Shown here: one piece after another, positions 17,744 to 26,367 of the stretch
Layout of the letters: every line of letters starts with the position of its first letter
Position numbering within the stretch: position 1 is the first letter of the stretch
DNA from: Streptomyces sp. SDr-06
GTDB taxonomy: Bacteria > Actinomycetota > Actinomycetes > Streptomycetales > Streptomycetaceae
Assembly (NCBI RefSeq): GCF_003324565.1
Contig: NZ_QOLA01000001.1
Span: 248,001 to 312,000, forward strand
Direction of reading: 5' to 3'
DNA: 64,000 bases
Notes under the pieces: generated by a model
Databases searched by the model: none
What the model saw: the letters and a program-made list of their open reading frames with translations, nothing else
What the model was told of the DNA's origin: nothing
Translations under genes and position numbers: made by a program

Positions 17744-18480
17744 GCGTTCGGGTGCTGGTCGTCGACGACCAGGAGATGGTGCGCACCGGGCTCCGCCTGG
17801 TCATCGACCGCCGTGCGGATCTGTCGGTCGTCGGGGAGGCCGCCGAAGGGGAGCAGGCCGTGGCCCGCGCCGTCGAACTCCGGCCGGACGTCGTGCTCAT
17901 GGACGTCCGCATGCCCGGCGTGACCGGGGTGGAGGCCACCCGGCGCATCACCCACTGCTGGCCCGGGCCGGGCCCCGCGCCGCGGGTCCTCGTGCTCACC
18001 ACGTTCGACCTGGACGAGTACGTCCATGCCGCGCTGCGGGCCGGGGCCGTGGGCTTCCTCCTGAAGAACAGCCCGCCCGACCAGCTCGCCCAGGCCATCC
18101 GCGCGACGGCCGCGGGTGAGGCGGTGCTCGCTCCGAGCGTGACGCGCCGCCTCATCGACACGGTCACCGCACTGCCGCCCGCGCTGCTGCCCCACGCGCC
18201 GGCCCCCGCCCTGCGCGAGGGCGAGCTCGCGCGGGTGCTGACGGAGCGCGAACTCCACGTACTCGTGCTGGTCGCGCGGGGGCTGTCCAACGGGCAGATC
18301 GCCACGGCCCTCGGCCTCACCGAGGGGAACGTGAAGAGTCGCGTCAACCGCGTCCTTACCCGCCTCGGCCTGGAGAACCGGGTGCAGGCGGCGCTGCTCG
18401 CCCACCAGGAAGGGCTGGCCGCGACCGTGCGGATGCCGCGCCTGACCGATGCCGAGCAACACGGGCCCGGCCCGTCCTGA
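17740..18480 (+). CDS. NarL/LuxR-type response regulator
   Basis: A 246-residue regulator starting at GTG 17740. The receiver domain has the acidic pair VVDDQEM, the phospho-acceptor in VVLMDVRMPGVTG (Asp near residue 54), the switch Thr in VLVLTTFD and Lys in FLLKNS. The C-terminal LuxR helix-turn-helix is LTERELHVLVLVARGLSNGQ then IATALGLTEGNVKSRVNRVL. It pairs with the histidine kinase upstream. Targets cannot be told from the sequence. Confidence 0.92.
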   Translation: MSVRVLVVDDQEMVRTGLRLVIDRRADLSVVGEAAEGEQAVARAVELRPDVVLMDVRMPGVTGVEATRRITHCWPGPGPAPRVLVLTTFDLDEYVHAALRAGAVGFLLKNSPPDQLAQAIRATAAGEAVLAPSVTRRLIDTVTALPPALLPHAPAPALREGELARVLTERELHVLVLVARGLSNGQIATALGLTEGNVKSRVNRVLTRLGLENRVQAALLAHQEGLAATVRMPRLTDAEQHGPGPS

Positions 18481-18536
18481 CGGAGCGCGGGCCCCTCTCG
18501 CGGGGCCGCGCGGGGACGCGAGCGCGCCGCGGCGGC

Positions 18537-20585
18537 TCAGCCGGTCGGCTCCAGCTCAGGCGGCAGGGGCCGGCTGTGGACGATGTCCAGGCCGGAGACC
18601 GCCCGGGTCAGCACCACGTACAGCCGGTGCAGGCCGCGCTTCTCGGCTGCCGCGATCTCGGCCGGTTCGACCACTACCACGTGGTCGTATTCCAGGCCCT
18701 TGGCGAGCGTGGCGGGCAGCACCGTGAGCCGCTCCCCGACGGCCGGGCCGAGGTCCGCCGCGGCGAGGGCGGCGCTCAGTGCGGGCACGTCGCGGTCGGC
18801 GGCGATCACCCCGACCGAACCCTCCCGGCCCAGCGCCGACCGCACCGCGTCGGTCACCGCACCGGCGAGCTCGTGCGGCCCGAGGGCCCAGTGGTAGGTC
18901 AACTGCCCGTCCCTGCGCAGGGATTGACCCGACGGTACGTCCACGTCGAGGGCGGGGAGCAGTTGGTTGGCCAGTTCCACGATCGCGGCGGGCACCCGGA
19001 ACCCTGTCGTGAGCGGGACGACCACGGCGTGCGGCTTGCCCAGATGGGCGAGCTGCCCGGCCCATTCCCGGGCAGCCCAGGGCGTAGTGCCCTGGGCCAG
19101 GTCACCGAGCACCGTCAGGGAACCGAACGCCGCGCGCCGGGCGATCGCCCGGCACTGCATCGGGGACAGGTCCTGTGCCTCGTCGACGACGATGTGCCCG
19201 TACCCCTCGGGGTGCTCGATCAGGCCCGCCACCTCGTCCAGCAGTACCAGATCGGCCGCCGACCACTTCGAGGACTTCCAGGAACGCGGAGGCTTCGCCC
19301 ACACGAGCGCCTTCTGCTCATCGGGGTCGAGGAGGCCCTCGGCCGCGGTGGCCAGCGCGTCGGGATCGGTGAACAGCTCGGCCAGCACCTCTTCCGGCTT
19401 CACCTTCGGCCAGACCGCGTCGACGAACTCCGTCACCGGCCGCGTCCGGGTGATCTTCTGGAGCCATGTGTTGTTCATGGGTCCGGCCCGCCGTTCCGCC
19501 TGGAGCTGGATCGCCCGGACCGCCCGGCTGCGCACCCGCTCCCTCCCGATGGCGTACGGCGGCGCCTCGGCCCGCACCGCCGCGACGATCGACGCGAGCT
19601 CCGCCCTGGAGACGCGCCAGGTGTACGAACCCTCGCGCAGGGCGATGGAGTTGACGGGTTGTGCGACCCGGCCGTACAGGGCCCGGCGCAGCACCTCCGC
19701 CATCCGCACGTCGTGTTTGACGACCGCCGCCGCCGGTGCGTCGACGGCCCGCACCTCGCGGCCGCGGGTGCCGCGCACGATCTCCTCCTCGACGGTCGTC
19801 TGGCGGATGTCGCTCTCGCCGAGCGCGGGGAGGACTTCGCAGACGTAGGAGAGGAAGGTGCGGTTGGGGCCGAGCACCAGCAGACCGCGGCGCTGGATGC
19901 GCTGGGGATAGGTGTAGAGGAGGTACGCCGCGCGGTGCAGGCCGACGGCGGTCTTGCCGGTGCCGGGGGCGCCCTGGACGCAGATGGACTCGGCCAGGTC
20001 GGACCGTACGAGGTCATCCTGGTCGGGCTGGATGGTGGCCGCGATGTCGCGCATGGGCCCGACGCGGGGCCGCTCGATCTCGCCGGCGAGTATCGCGCCA
20101 ACACCCCTCGCCTCCCCCGCCGTCAGGCGCTCGTCCTCCAGGCCGGTCAGGTCCTCGGCGGCCCCCGTGCTTCCCTGCGCCCAGCCGAACCTGCGCCGGA
20201 CCTCCACGCCCTGCGGGTCGCGGGCACTGGCCTGGTAGAAGCAGCGGGAGACCGGGGCCCGCCAGTCGACCACGAGCGGCGGGGCCGAGGGGTGTTCGCT
20301 GATGCGGCGGCGGCCGATGTGGTAGCTCTGGCCGGCATGGTCGCCGTCGGCCGACGCGTCGAAGCCCAGTCGGCCGAAGAACAGCGGCCCCTCCGGCATC
20401 TCTCTCAACTCCTTGGCCCAGCTGCGGAGTTGGTAGCCGAGCACTTCGGCGTCGGCGCCGGAGGCGAAGGCGTTCTCGCCGATGACGACGCGGTGTCCGG
20501 CGCCTTCCGTCATCGCGGCCAGGGCGGCGCGGCAGGCGTTGTGGTAGGTCCGCTCCTGGTCCAGTGCGCGGTCGAGTGACTTCAT
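18537..20585 (-). CDS. HelD/HelR-like UvrD-type helicase associated with RNA polymerase
   Basis: A 682-residue superfamily 1 ATPase. The N-terminal arm is a coiled-coil beginning with SLDRALDQERTYHNACRAAL. Walker A is QGAPGTGKTAVG (residues about 204-214), Walker B/motif II HIVVDEAQDLSPMQ, and motif VI VVLTRAV. The arm plus the split 1A domain match HelD proteins, which displace stalled RNA polymerase; the Streptomyces paralogue HelR confers rifamycin tolerance. I see no rifamycin-associated element upstream. The gene is preceded on the same strand by a TetR gene, with repeats between them. Confidence 0.87.
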   Translation of the reverse strand: MKSLDRALDQERTYHNACRAALAAMTEGAGHRVVIGENAFASGADAEVLGYQLRSWAKELREMPEGPLFFGRLGFDASADGDHAGQSYHIGRRRISEHPSAPPLVVDWRAPVSRCFYQASARDPQGVEVRRRFGWAQGSTGAAEDLTGLEDERLTAGEARGVGAILAGEIERPRVGPMRDIAATIQPDQDDLVRSDLAESICVQGAPGTGKTAVGLHRAAYLLYTYPQRIQRRGLLVLGPNRTFLSYVCEVLPALGESDIRQTTVEEEIVRGTRGREVRAVDAPAAAVVKHDVRMAEVLRRALYGRVAQPVNSIALREGSYTWRVSRAELASIVAAVRAEAPPYAIGRERVRSRAVRAIQLQAERRAGPMNNTWLQKITRTRPVTEFVDAVWPKVKPEEVLAELFTDPDALATAAEGLLDPDEQKALVWAKPPRSWKSSKWSAADLVLLDEVAGLIEHPEGYGHIVVDEAQDLSPMQCRAIARRAAFGSLTVLGDLAQGTTPWAAREWAGQLAHLGKPHAVVVPLTTGFRVPAAIVELANQLLPALDVDVPSGQSLRRDGQLTYHWALGPHELAGAVTDAVRSALGREGSVGVIAADRDVPALSAALAAADLGPAVGERLTVLPATLAKGLEYDHVVVVEPAEIAAAEKRGLHRLYVVLTRAVSGLDIVHSRPLPPELEPTG

Positions 20586-20602
20586 GCAGACCAGAATAAC
20601 GC

Positions 20603-20630
20603 AACCCGGTTACATTTTTAACTCGGTAAC
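20603..20630 (-). promoter_or_regulatory. Repeats between the TetR and helicase genes, candidate operator
   Basis: AACCCGGTTAC (20603-20613) and AACTCGGTAAC (20620-20630) are 9/11-identical direct repeats 17 bases apart. They also give an inverted GTTAC/GTAAC pair, a common TetR operator theme. They lie 18-45 bases before the helicase ATG in an unusually AT-rich spot. Confidence 0.4.
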
Positions 20631-20680
20631 GAACGAGCGGTGCCGCGCTCACCCCTCGTCAGTGGCGCAGGCGGAGACGG

Positions 20681-21316
20681 TCAGCGCCGCGCTCCCCCGT
20701 ATGCGGCGCCGAGACCCTCCGCCAGCTGCGCGAACGCCTGGTCCGCCGCCGCCAGCGACTCCCCGTACAGCGCCCGCTCGCTCTCCCCCGCCTCGATCCG
20801 GCGCCAGTTCTCCTCCGCCAGGATCCGGCGGACGGCGATGATCTGCCCGGCCGCGATTCGCGCGCCCAGCCCGCCACCGAGCTCGGCGGCCAACGCCCCC
20901 TCGGAGCGCTCCTGGTACCCGTACAAGCGGGCCACCAGGCTGGGCGTGCCGTAGAGGAGGCCGTAGTAGGCGCGCACGTGGGGGTTGTCGCAGAGCCCGG
21001 TGACCGGGTCGCGGCGCTCCAGTCCCGCCCGGAAGTGCGCGTGCAGGGCGGGCAGCGGCGCGACCCCCTCGGCCCGGCCCGCGGCGACGACGCGGGCGGC
21101 CTCGTCCTCGTGGTCGGCGAACCTGTGCAGGACGAGGTCCTCCTTGGCGGGGAAGTACCGGAACAGGGTCGGCTTGGAGATCCCGGCGGCCGCCGCGACC
21201 TCCGCGACGGAGACCTTGTCGAAGCCGCGCTCCAGGAACAGCGCGATCGCCGTCTCCGACACCGCCTGGTACGTCTGCTGCCTCTTGCGCTCCCGCAAAC
21301 CCATCTCGCTACCCAT
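20681..21316 (-). CDS. TetR-family transcriptional regulator
   Basis: A 211-residue regulator. Residues about 8-60 are the TetR DNA-binding domain (RKRQQTYQAVSETAIALFLE, then VSVAEVAAAAGISKPTLFRYF). The C-terminal ligand-binding domain has no recognisable ligand signature. The start is 21316, with an alternative ATG at 21304. It lies 95 bases upstream of the HelD-like gene on the same strand, so it may control that gene through the repeats between them, or control itself. Confidence 0.9.
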   Translation of the reverse strand: MGSEMGLRERKRQQTYQAVSETAIALFLERGFDKVSVAEVAAAAGISKPTLFRYFPAKEDLVLHRFADHEDEAARVVAAGRAEGVAPLPALHAHFRAGLERRDPVTGLCDNPHVRAYYGLLYGTPSLVARLYGYQERSEGALAAELGGGLGARIAAGQIIAVRRILAEENWRRIEAGESERALYGESLAAADQAFAQLAEGLGAAYGGARR

Positions 21317-21430
21317 GGGACGAGCCTACGTGGCCCCGCCCGCGGCGCCGCCCCGCCCGGCAGCCACGGGCTTGTCAGCGTCGTGAGACGAGCGCGCGTC
21401 GCGAAACCACGGATCGGTAGGCTCCGAGGC

Positions 21431-22054
21431 ATGGGTGTGGACATGACGGTGTTGATCGCGGACTGGTCGTGGCTGGAGCGGGTCCCGCCCCGGGACCGTC
21501 TTCCCCGCCTGCGCGAGGCCTGGTACGCGGACGAGACGGGGCTGTGGGACTACGACGTGCCGAGCGTGGAGGGCGATTGGTCGTGGCCGCGTGGCGACAA
21601 TGCTTCCTTCTTCGCCCTGTACGAGTTCCGCCGCACCCTGGGTTCGTACAAGCCGCACTTCTGGGCGGGCGAGCGGTGGGAAGCGGTCCGCGACCACGCC
21701 AAGCCGGTGATCCGGACCGACTTGGACACGCTGCTGCTCGGCCTGTTCTGGCAGGGCTCCTGCACCGGGGTCGAGCCCCCGGACCCGACCGCCGACTTCT
21801 TCGGCGACGACCCCGGGACCGCCTACGGCAAGTTGGTCTCACAGCCGCCGGACGGGGTGCGCGAACTGGCCTCGACATGGGAGCGCCTGGCCCCCCGACT
21901 CGACGCACTGCGCCCCGACTTCACGCGGCACGCCGCGAGCCCCGACGGCTGGATCCCCGATTTCGACGCGTTCGCCGGACTCCTCGAGGACTGGGGCCGC
22001 GTCCTGACCGAGGCCGCCCAACGGGGCTGGGGCGTGGTGGGACTGAAGGAGTAG
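21431..22054 (+). CDS. Hypothetical protein, 207 aa
   Basis: A soluble, Trp-rich protein starting at ATG 21431 (ATG 21443 possible). It opens with ADWSWLERVPPRDRLPRLRE and contains GDWSWPRGDNASFFALYEFR. No catalytic motif or characterised domain is recognised. It is transcribed divergently from the TetR gene 115 bases away and so could share its regulation. Confidence 0.65.
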   Translation: MGVDMTVLIADWSWLERVPPRDRLPRLREAWYADETGLWDYDVPSVEGDWSWPRGDNASFFALYEFRRTLGSYKPHFWAGERWEAVRDHAKPVIRTDLDTLLLGLFWQGSCTGVEPPDPTADFFGDDPGTAYGKLVSQPPDGVRELASTWERLAPRLDALRPDFTRHAASPDGWIPDFDAFAGLLEDWGRVLTEAAQRGWGVVGLKE

Positions 22055-22130
22055 GGCCGACGTCCCCGGACCCATGGCCCGCACCCCGGCGACCCGCCAG
22101 GACGGACCGGCCGGGGTTCGCCGACATCAC

Positions 22131-22259
22131 TCAGCGGAAGTCGTGAACCATCTGAATCCTGCCGACGATGTGGACGTTGAACTCGTCGAGTTCCTCCGCC
22201 ACGCGACTGCGAGCCGTCTCCAGGAGGGTCCGGTGCTGATCGGCCTCGTGCGTCCGGGG
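22131..22259 (-). pseudogene. Possible C-terminal remnant of a protein-coding gene, in frame after the aldo/keto reductase stop
   Basis: Immediately after the reductase TGA the same frame reads 42 further residues before TGA. They include ADQHRTLLETARSRVAEELD and a tail FNVHIVGRIQMVHDFR, a helical, well-formed composition unlike spurious GC-rich translations. There is no convincing start codon or RBS (GTG 22200 is the only internal candidate). It may be the 3' remnant of another gene. Identity unknown. Confidence 0.3.
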
Positions 22260-23120
22260 TCAGGCTGCGTCGAGTTCCGCGAGTTCCTCCTTCGTCAGCT
22301 CCAGGTCGGCTGCCGCGGCCGAGTCGCGGGCGGTCTCGGGGCGGGTCGAACCCGGGATCGGGATGACCCGCGGCGACCGGGACAACTCCCAGGCCAGGGC
22401 GACTTGTTGGGGGCTTGTGCCGTGCTCGGCGGCGACCCGGGCGAAGGCCGTGTGGGAGGAACCCAGCGCGCCCGCGCGGGAGATGCCACCCAGGGGGCTG
22501 TACGCCAGGAAGGCGATGCCCAGCTCCGTGCACAGCCGCGGCTGCGGCCCACTGTCACGTACGGCCGGGGAGAAGTTGTTCTGCACCGACACCAGCCGCT
22601 CGCCCAGGACCGCATGCGCCGCGCGCAGCTGGTCGACACTCACGTTCGAGATGCCGACCGCACGGATGCTGCCCTCTTCGTACAGCTCACGCAGAGCGCC
22701 CACCGACTCGGCGTACGGCACCTCCGGGTCCGGGGTGTGCAGTTGGTACAGGCCGATGGAGTCGCCGCCCAGGCGCCGGAGCGAGCCCTCGCAGGCGGCG
22801 CGCAAGGTCGCGGGATCGCCCTTGTAGAACCACGATCCGTCCGCCGCGCGCGCCGCCCCGCCCTTCGTGCCGACCAGCACACCCGAGGTGTCACCCCCGT
22901 ACGAGGCGAGCGCGCGGGCGATCAGGGACTCGTTGTGTCCGGTCTCGGAGGCGTTGAGGCAGTACGCCATCGCCGTGTCGATGAAGGAGATCCCGGCGTC
23001 GAGCGCGGCATGCACGGTCGCGACGGCACGCTTCTCGTCCGGTCGCCCCTCGATGGACAGCGGCATCCCACCCAGTCCGATGGCGCCGACGCTCACGGTG
23101 CCGATGCGGCGACTGTGCAT
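22260..23120 (-). CDS. Aldo/keto reductase
   Basis: A 286-residue NADPH-dependent oxidoreductase with the AKR (beta/alpha)8 barrel. The catalytic tetrad is visible: Asp and Tyr in FIDTAMAYCLN, Lys in LVGTKGG and His in YQLHTPDPEVP. The NADP phosphate-binding C-terminal signature IPIPGSTRPE is present. The substrate is not predictable. The frame after its stop codon continues for 42 coding-like codons (see 22131-22259). Divergent from the gene cluster to the right and convergent with the hypothetical gene at 21431. Confidence 0.88.
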   Translation of the reverse strand: MHSRRIGTVSVGAIGLGGMPLSIEGRPDEKRAVATVHAALDAGISFIDTAMAYCLNASETGHNESLIARALASYGGDTSGVLVGTKGGAARAADGSWFYKGDPATLRAACEGSLRRLGGDSIGLYQLHTPDPEVPYAESVGALRELYEEGSIRAVGISNVSVDQLRAAHAVLGERLVSVQNNFSPAVRDSGPQPRLCTELGIAFLAYSPLGGISRAGALGSSHTAFARVAAEHGTSPQQVALAWELSRSPRVIPIPGSTRPETARDSAAAADLELTKEELAELDAA

Positions 23121-23167
23121 GTCCTACCCCCCGGGGTGGCTCGGTGCGACGCCCGCGACTCTACGCC

Positions 23168-23210
23168 CCGGGGCTCAATTCCACTGCCGCTGGCGGTAGT
23201 TGAGCCCCGG
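23168..23210 (-). terminator. Strong hairpin terminator after oleate hydratase
   Basis: CCGGGGCTCAA (23168-23178) pairs with TTGAGCCCCGG (23200-23210), and the interior CTGCCG/CGGTAG can extend the stem. It is 17 bases past the oleate hydratase stop and also lies upstream of the reductase gene. Confidence 0.75.
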
Positions 23211-23226
23211 CGGTATCGCGTCCCGC

Positions 23227-24795
23227 TCAGCGTCGGTGAAGGGTTTCGAGTGCTTCCACGAGGACCCGGGGGTTGTGCTGCCCCTTGTAGACGGGCGGGG
23301 GCTGCTTGTCCAGGTTCAAGAGCCCGGCCACGGCGGTCCACGCGGTGCGTACCGAGTACTCGACCGTGAACACCACATCGTCGGGGACCTCGGCGTACTG
23401 GCCGATGAAGGCGAGGTTGGTCGACCCCTCGGGCACGACCTGGGGCCGGTCGCCTTGGGAGCGCACGAGGAACTGACTGGTGATGTACGGCATCAGCGCC
23501 GGGATGACGATCGAGTTCTCCAGGATCTGCGGGCCCTGCTCGAAGCGCAGGTGCTGGAGCACCTCGTCCAGGATCTCCGCGCCGGTGCACTGCGCCATGG
23601 TCTTCTCGACGAAGTCGCCCTTCTTGTCGGGGAACAGGGCGTAGCCCCACCAGACGAAGGTGTCGGCGGGCTGATCGCGGAAGTGCGGCTGGTGGTTGAG
23701 GACGATCGTCAGCAGCCAGCTGGAGTCCTTGAACGTGATCAGGCCGCCCTTGCCCGCCTCGCTGCCGCTGAACTCCTGCATCAGCTTGAAGAAGGTGGGG
23801 TCCTTGGTGGTCACCGTGAAGGACTCCCAGGTGGAGTCCTTCACGAAGGTGTCGAACACCGCCGGATTGCCCAGCCGGCCCGGCCGCTTGGCGGCGAGGG
23901 TCTCCCACAGCTTCCAGGAGCCGCTGGAACCGGAGGTGTCCAGGGCGGGGACGGTGTCGGTGGACCCCAGCGTGGAGTTGGCCGTCATCGAGCCGTTGGT
24001 GACCATGACCAGGTCGTCGGGGCCCACCGCGATGTCCTCGCTGCGCCCGCCTCTGGTCCAGGTGAGGGAGGTGGCGGTGAGTCCGTCCCCGTCGGCCAGC
24101 CGCACATCGGTGACCCGGGTCCCGAGCTGGAGCGTCACGCCCTGGTCGGTCAGCCACTTCAGCAGGGGGCGCACGATCGAGTCGAACTGGTTGAACCGGG
24201 TGCGGTAGATCCCCGACATGCTGTCGAACGTCTTGAAGAGATGCACGAAGCGATTCAGGTAGCGACGGAACTCGATCGCGCTGTGCCAGGGCTCGAAGGC
24301 GAACGTGGTGCACCACATCCACCAGAAGTTGATGGTGAAGAACTCCGGGCTGAAGCAGTCCGTGATCCGCTTGCCGTCCAGCTGGCGCTCGGGCGTGGCT
24401 ACGCATTTCACCAGTTCCAGGCGGTCCCGCTCGGAGAAGCCCATCGAGTGCGAGGCGACCACCTTGCCGGTCGCGTCGACCAGCCGGGCGTGGTCGTCCC
24501 ACGCGAAGTCGTCGTGGAAGGCGAAGGTGTCCTCCGTGACGGACTTCGACGGATCGTCCAGGGAGGGGATCGAGCTCAGCAGGTCGTAGGTGCAGTCGAA
24601 GTGGATCTCGAACATGCGGCCGCCGCGCATGGTGTAACCGGTCTCCGGCGAACCGGCCGCGTCCAGGCTTCCGCCCTCCCGGTCCTGCTCCTCGAGGAGG
24701 ACGATGTCCGGTCCGGCGAACCCGCCGTCCCGAATCAGGAACGCCGCCGCCGACAGCGCCGCGATGCCACTTCCCACCAGGTACGCCTTCGCCAC
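23227..24795 (-). CDS. ohyA: Oleate hydratase (FAD-dependent, MCRA family)
   Basis: A 522-residue flavoenzyme that adds water across the cis-9 double bond of oleate to give 10-hydroxystearate. The GTG start (24793-24795) follows AAGGAGAG; the longer upstream frame is unsupported. The FAD-binding Rossmann motif GSGIAALSAAAFLIRDG is at residues 7-23, followed by LLEEQDREGGSLDAAG. The active-site stretch RGGRMFEIHFDCTYDLL holds the catalytic Glu. The C-terminus (FIGQYAEVPDDVVFTVEYSV) is typical. It is transcribed alone, with its own terminator. Confidence 0.92.
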   Translation of the reverse strand: MAKAYLVGSGIAALSAAAFLIRDGGFAGPDIVLLEEQDREGGSLDAAGSPETGYTMRGGRMFEIHFDCTYDLLSSIPSLDDPSKSVTEDTFAFHDDFAWDDHARLVDATGKVVASHSMGFSERDRLELVKCVATPERQLDGKRITDCFSPEFFTINFWWMWCTTFAFEPWHSAIEFRRYLNRFVHLFKTFDSMSGIYRTRFNQFDSIVRPLLKWLTDQGVTLQLGTRVTDVRLADGDGLTATSLTWTRGGRSEDIAVGPDDLVMVTNGSMTANSTLGSTDTVPALDTSGSSGSWKLWETLAAKRPGRLGNPAVFDTFVKDSTWESFTVTTKDPTFFKLMQEFSGSEAGKGGLITFKDSSWLLTIVLNHQPHFRDQPADTFVWWGYALFPDKKGDFVEKTMAQCTGAEILDEVLQHLRFEQGPQILENSIVIPALMPYITSQFLVRSQGDRPQVVPEGSTNLAFIGQYAEVPDDVVFTVEYSVRTAWTAVAGLLNLDKQPPPVYKGQHNPRVLVEALETLHRR

Positions 24796-25130
24796 GATCC
24801 GCTCTCCTTCGTCAGGGCTGGGAACCCTGGTCTCCGCTCCGGTCCCGGAGCGCCCGCTCCGGCCCGGCCGGGGAGCCGAGGTTGCGACCCCCTGACCAGA
24901 GACCGGTCCCGGCTCCTGACGATAGGTGATATGCGAGGAATGCGCCCTTCGGTCTCTGTGTGCGGACCGCCCCTCGCGGGTCCCGGCCCTTGGGCAGAGA
25001 CGCCGGAGAGACATGCCGGGCCGGTCGCGTCCCTGCCTCGCCCGCCGAGCCTGGGCGAAAACCCGCTGCGTACGAGCCCATTGGCCCTCCTATACTCGTG
25101 CGAGCTCAAGGAAGACCGGAGGTGGGGGCA
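24796..25130. promoter_or_regulatory. Divergent promoter region with a widely spaced inverted repeat
   Basis: This region separates the oleate hydratase and DIP1984 genes. CAGAGACCG (24897-24905) and CGGTCTCTG (24950-24958) are perfect inverted 9-mers flanking a less GC-rich stretch with TATC-type -10 candidates for the minus-strand gene. TATACT at 25091-25096 is a good -10 box for the plus-strand gene. No gene is seen. Confidence 0.45.
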
Positions 25131-25601
25131 GTGAAGCTTGCGGAGGCGCTGGCCGAACGCGCGGAGGCTACGCGTCGCGTGGAGCAGCTGCGGGCGCGCG
25201 TCGTCAGCAGTGCGCGGTACCAGGAGGGGGAGACTCCCGCCGAGGACGCCGCTCAGCTGCTGGCCGAGGTCGGCGAGGTGCTGGGCGGGCTCGAAGCACT
25301 CATCCGGCGGATCAACCGGACCAACGCCGCCGTGGACATGGGCCCCGACGGCACCCTCACCGACGCGCTCGCGCGCCGGGACGTCCTGCGGTTGCGACAC
25401 GCGGTGATCACCGCGGCGGCGGACGCGGCGGCTGGTTCGGGCGAGCGCGGCTACGGCCGACAGCTCCGGTCCGAACTGGTGATGCTCGCCGCGCTCCCGG
25501 TCGCGGAACTGCGCGCCCAGGCCGACGCCATCGCCCGGGAGATCCGCGAGGTCGATGTGCGGATCCAGCGCACGAACTGGGAGGCGGACCTCCTGGACTG
25601 A
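25131..25601 (+). CDS. DIP1984-family protein
   Basis: A 156-residue helical protein starting at GTG 25131 behind GGAGG. It has the family pattern: an N-terminal KLAEALAERAEA helix, the stretch IRRINRTNAA followed by TLTDALARRDVLRLRH, and the C-terminal IREVDVRIQRTNWEADLLD. Related proteins were once named septicolysin-like, but the function is unknown. Monocistronic as far as can be seen. Confidence 0.87.
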   Translation: MKLAEALAERAEATRRVEQLRARVVSSARYQEGETPAEDAAQLLAEVGEVLGGLEALIRRINRTNAAVDMGPDGTLTDALARRDVLRLRHAVITAAADAAAGSGERGYGRQLRSELVMLAALPVAELRAQADAIAREIREVDVRIQRTNWEADLLD

Positions 25602-25992
25602 CCGGGTCCGGCGGACCGGAACGATGTGGAGCAGGTAGCTGCTCCGGAGGCGTGCACACACCGGGAGTCGGCGGTTTCCGGCTCACTTCTTGGCGCGTGG
25701 AGAGCAACGCGGGGTTCGACTCCCCATCAACAGCGCAGCTCAGCACGGCGTACAGGTAAAGGTGCACAGCGCACAGCACATCACCACGTGCAGATCCGGA
25801 GCGGCGAGGGCGGGTTCGGGGCTTTCCACATCATTTGCAGGTCACACCAGGCGCTGCCCGGCGATCATCCGTCGGGCTCGCTGCCGCCTCCGTGTACGCA
25901 CGGAAAACCGCCTCCGTGCGCAAGGCCCGGCGGTGCCCTGGCGGCGTCGGCGCCACCCCCGCCGTCGCGGCCCGCGCGGTCGGTGTGCCTCG
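25602..25992. other. Intergenic region with a tRNA T-arm-like sequence
   Basis: About 390 bases without a convincing gene. The sequence GGGGTTCGACTCCCC near 25710-25724 looks exactly like a tRNA T-arm, but no matching acceptor, D or anticodon arms can be built around it. It may be a decayed integration site or chance. Confidence 0.4.
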
Positions 25993-26367
25993 TCAGATGC
26001 GCCAGGCGCGGATCCGGTCGGCGGCCTGATAGACGCTCACCTTCCCGGCCTGGATGTCGCGTACGAGATCCACCATCGCGCCGTACGGCGGGTCGATGCC
26101 CTCTCCGGACGCGTACATGTAGGCGGCCGTCACCTGGCAGGCGTAGAGGCTGTTGCGGTGCGGCAGCGGTTGCAGGCGCACCAGGGTGTGCAGCAGGGCC
26201 GCCGCGCGCCAGGAGGGTTCCGGGTCGGCGGTGGCGGGGCGGGGGATGCGGGTCTTGTGGCGGGCGACGGCGGCGACCAGGGCAGAGTAGTCGGCGACGC
26301 TCACGTCTTCCGGGACAGCCTGCTCCTGGACGTCCAGGAGCCACGGGACGTCGATGTAGAGGACCAT
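25993..26367 (-). CDS. Doc/Fic-like toxin component with degenerate Fic motif
   Basis: A 124-residue protein resembling streptomycete Fic/Doc-family toxin components: YIDVPWLLDVQEQAVPE at the N-terminus and WRAAALLHTLVRL before the active-site region. The canonical Fic motif HPFx(D/E)(A/G)N(G/K)R is here QPLPHRNSL (residues 66-74). The catalytic His is Gln and the terminal Arg is Leu, while Pro67 and Asn72 remain. It is translationally coupled to the antitoxin gene upstream by an ATGA overlap. Whether it still modifies a target, or acts by another chemistry, is unclear. Confidence 0.75.
   Translation of the reverse strand: MVLYIDVPWLLDVQEQAVPEDVSVADYSALVAAVARHKTRIPRPATADPEPSWRAAALLHTLVRLQPLPHRNSLYACQVTAAYMYASGEGIDPPYGAMVDLVRDIQAGKVSVYQAADRIRAWRI

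Noticed and set aside
18576..20579. 667-codon open frame antisense to the HelD-like gene
   Set aside because: Same GC-frame artefact; composition is Gly/Arg/Asp-rich with no protein-like pattern.
25695..25730. tRNA T-arm-like GGGGTTCGACTCCCC
   Set aside because: No acceptor stem, D arm or anticodon arm can be matched in the surrounding 100 bases, so it is not called a tRNA; an attachment-site remnant remains possible.
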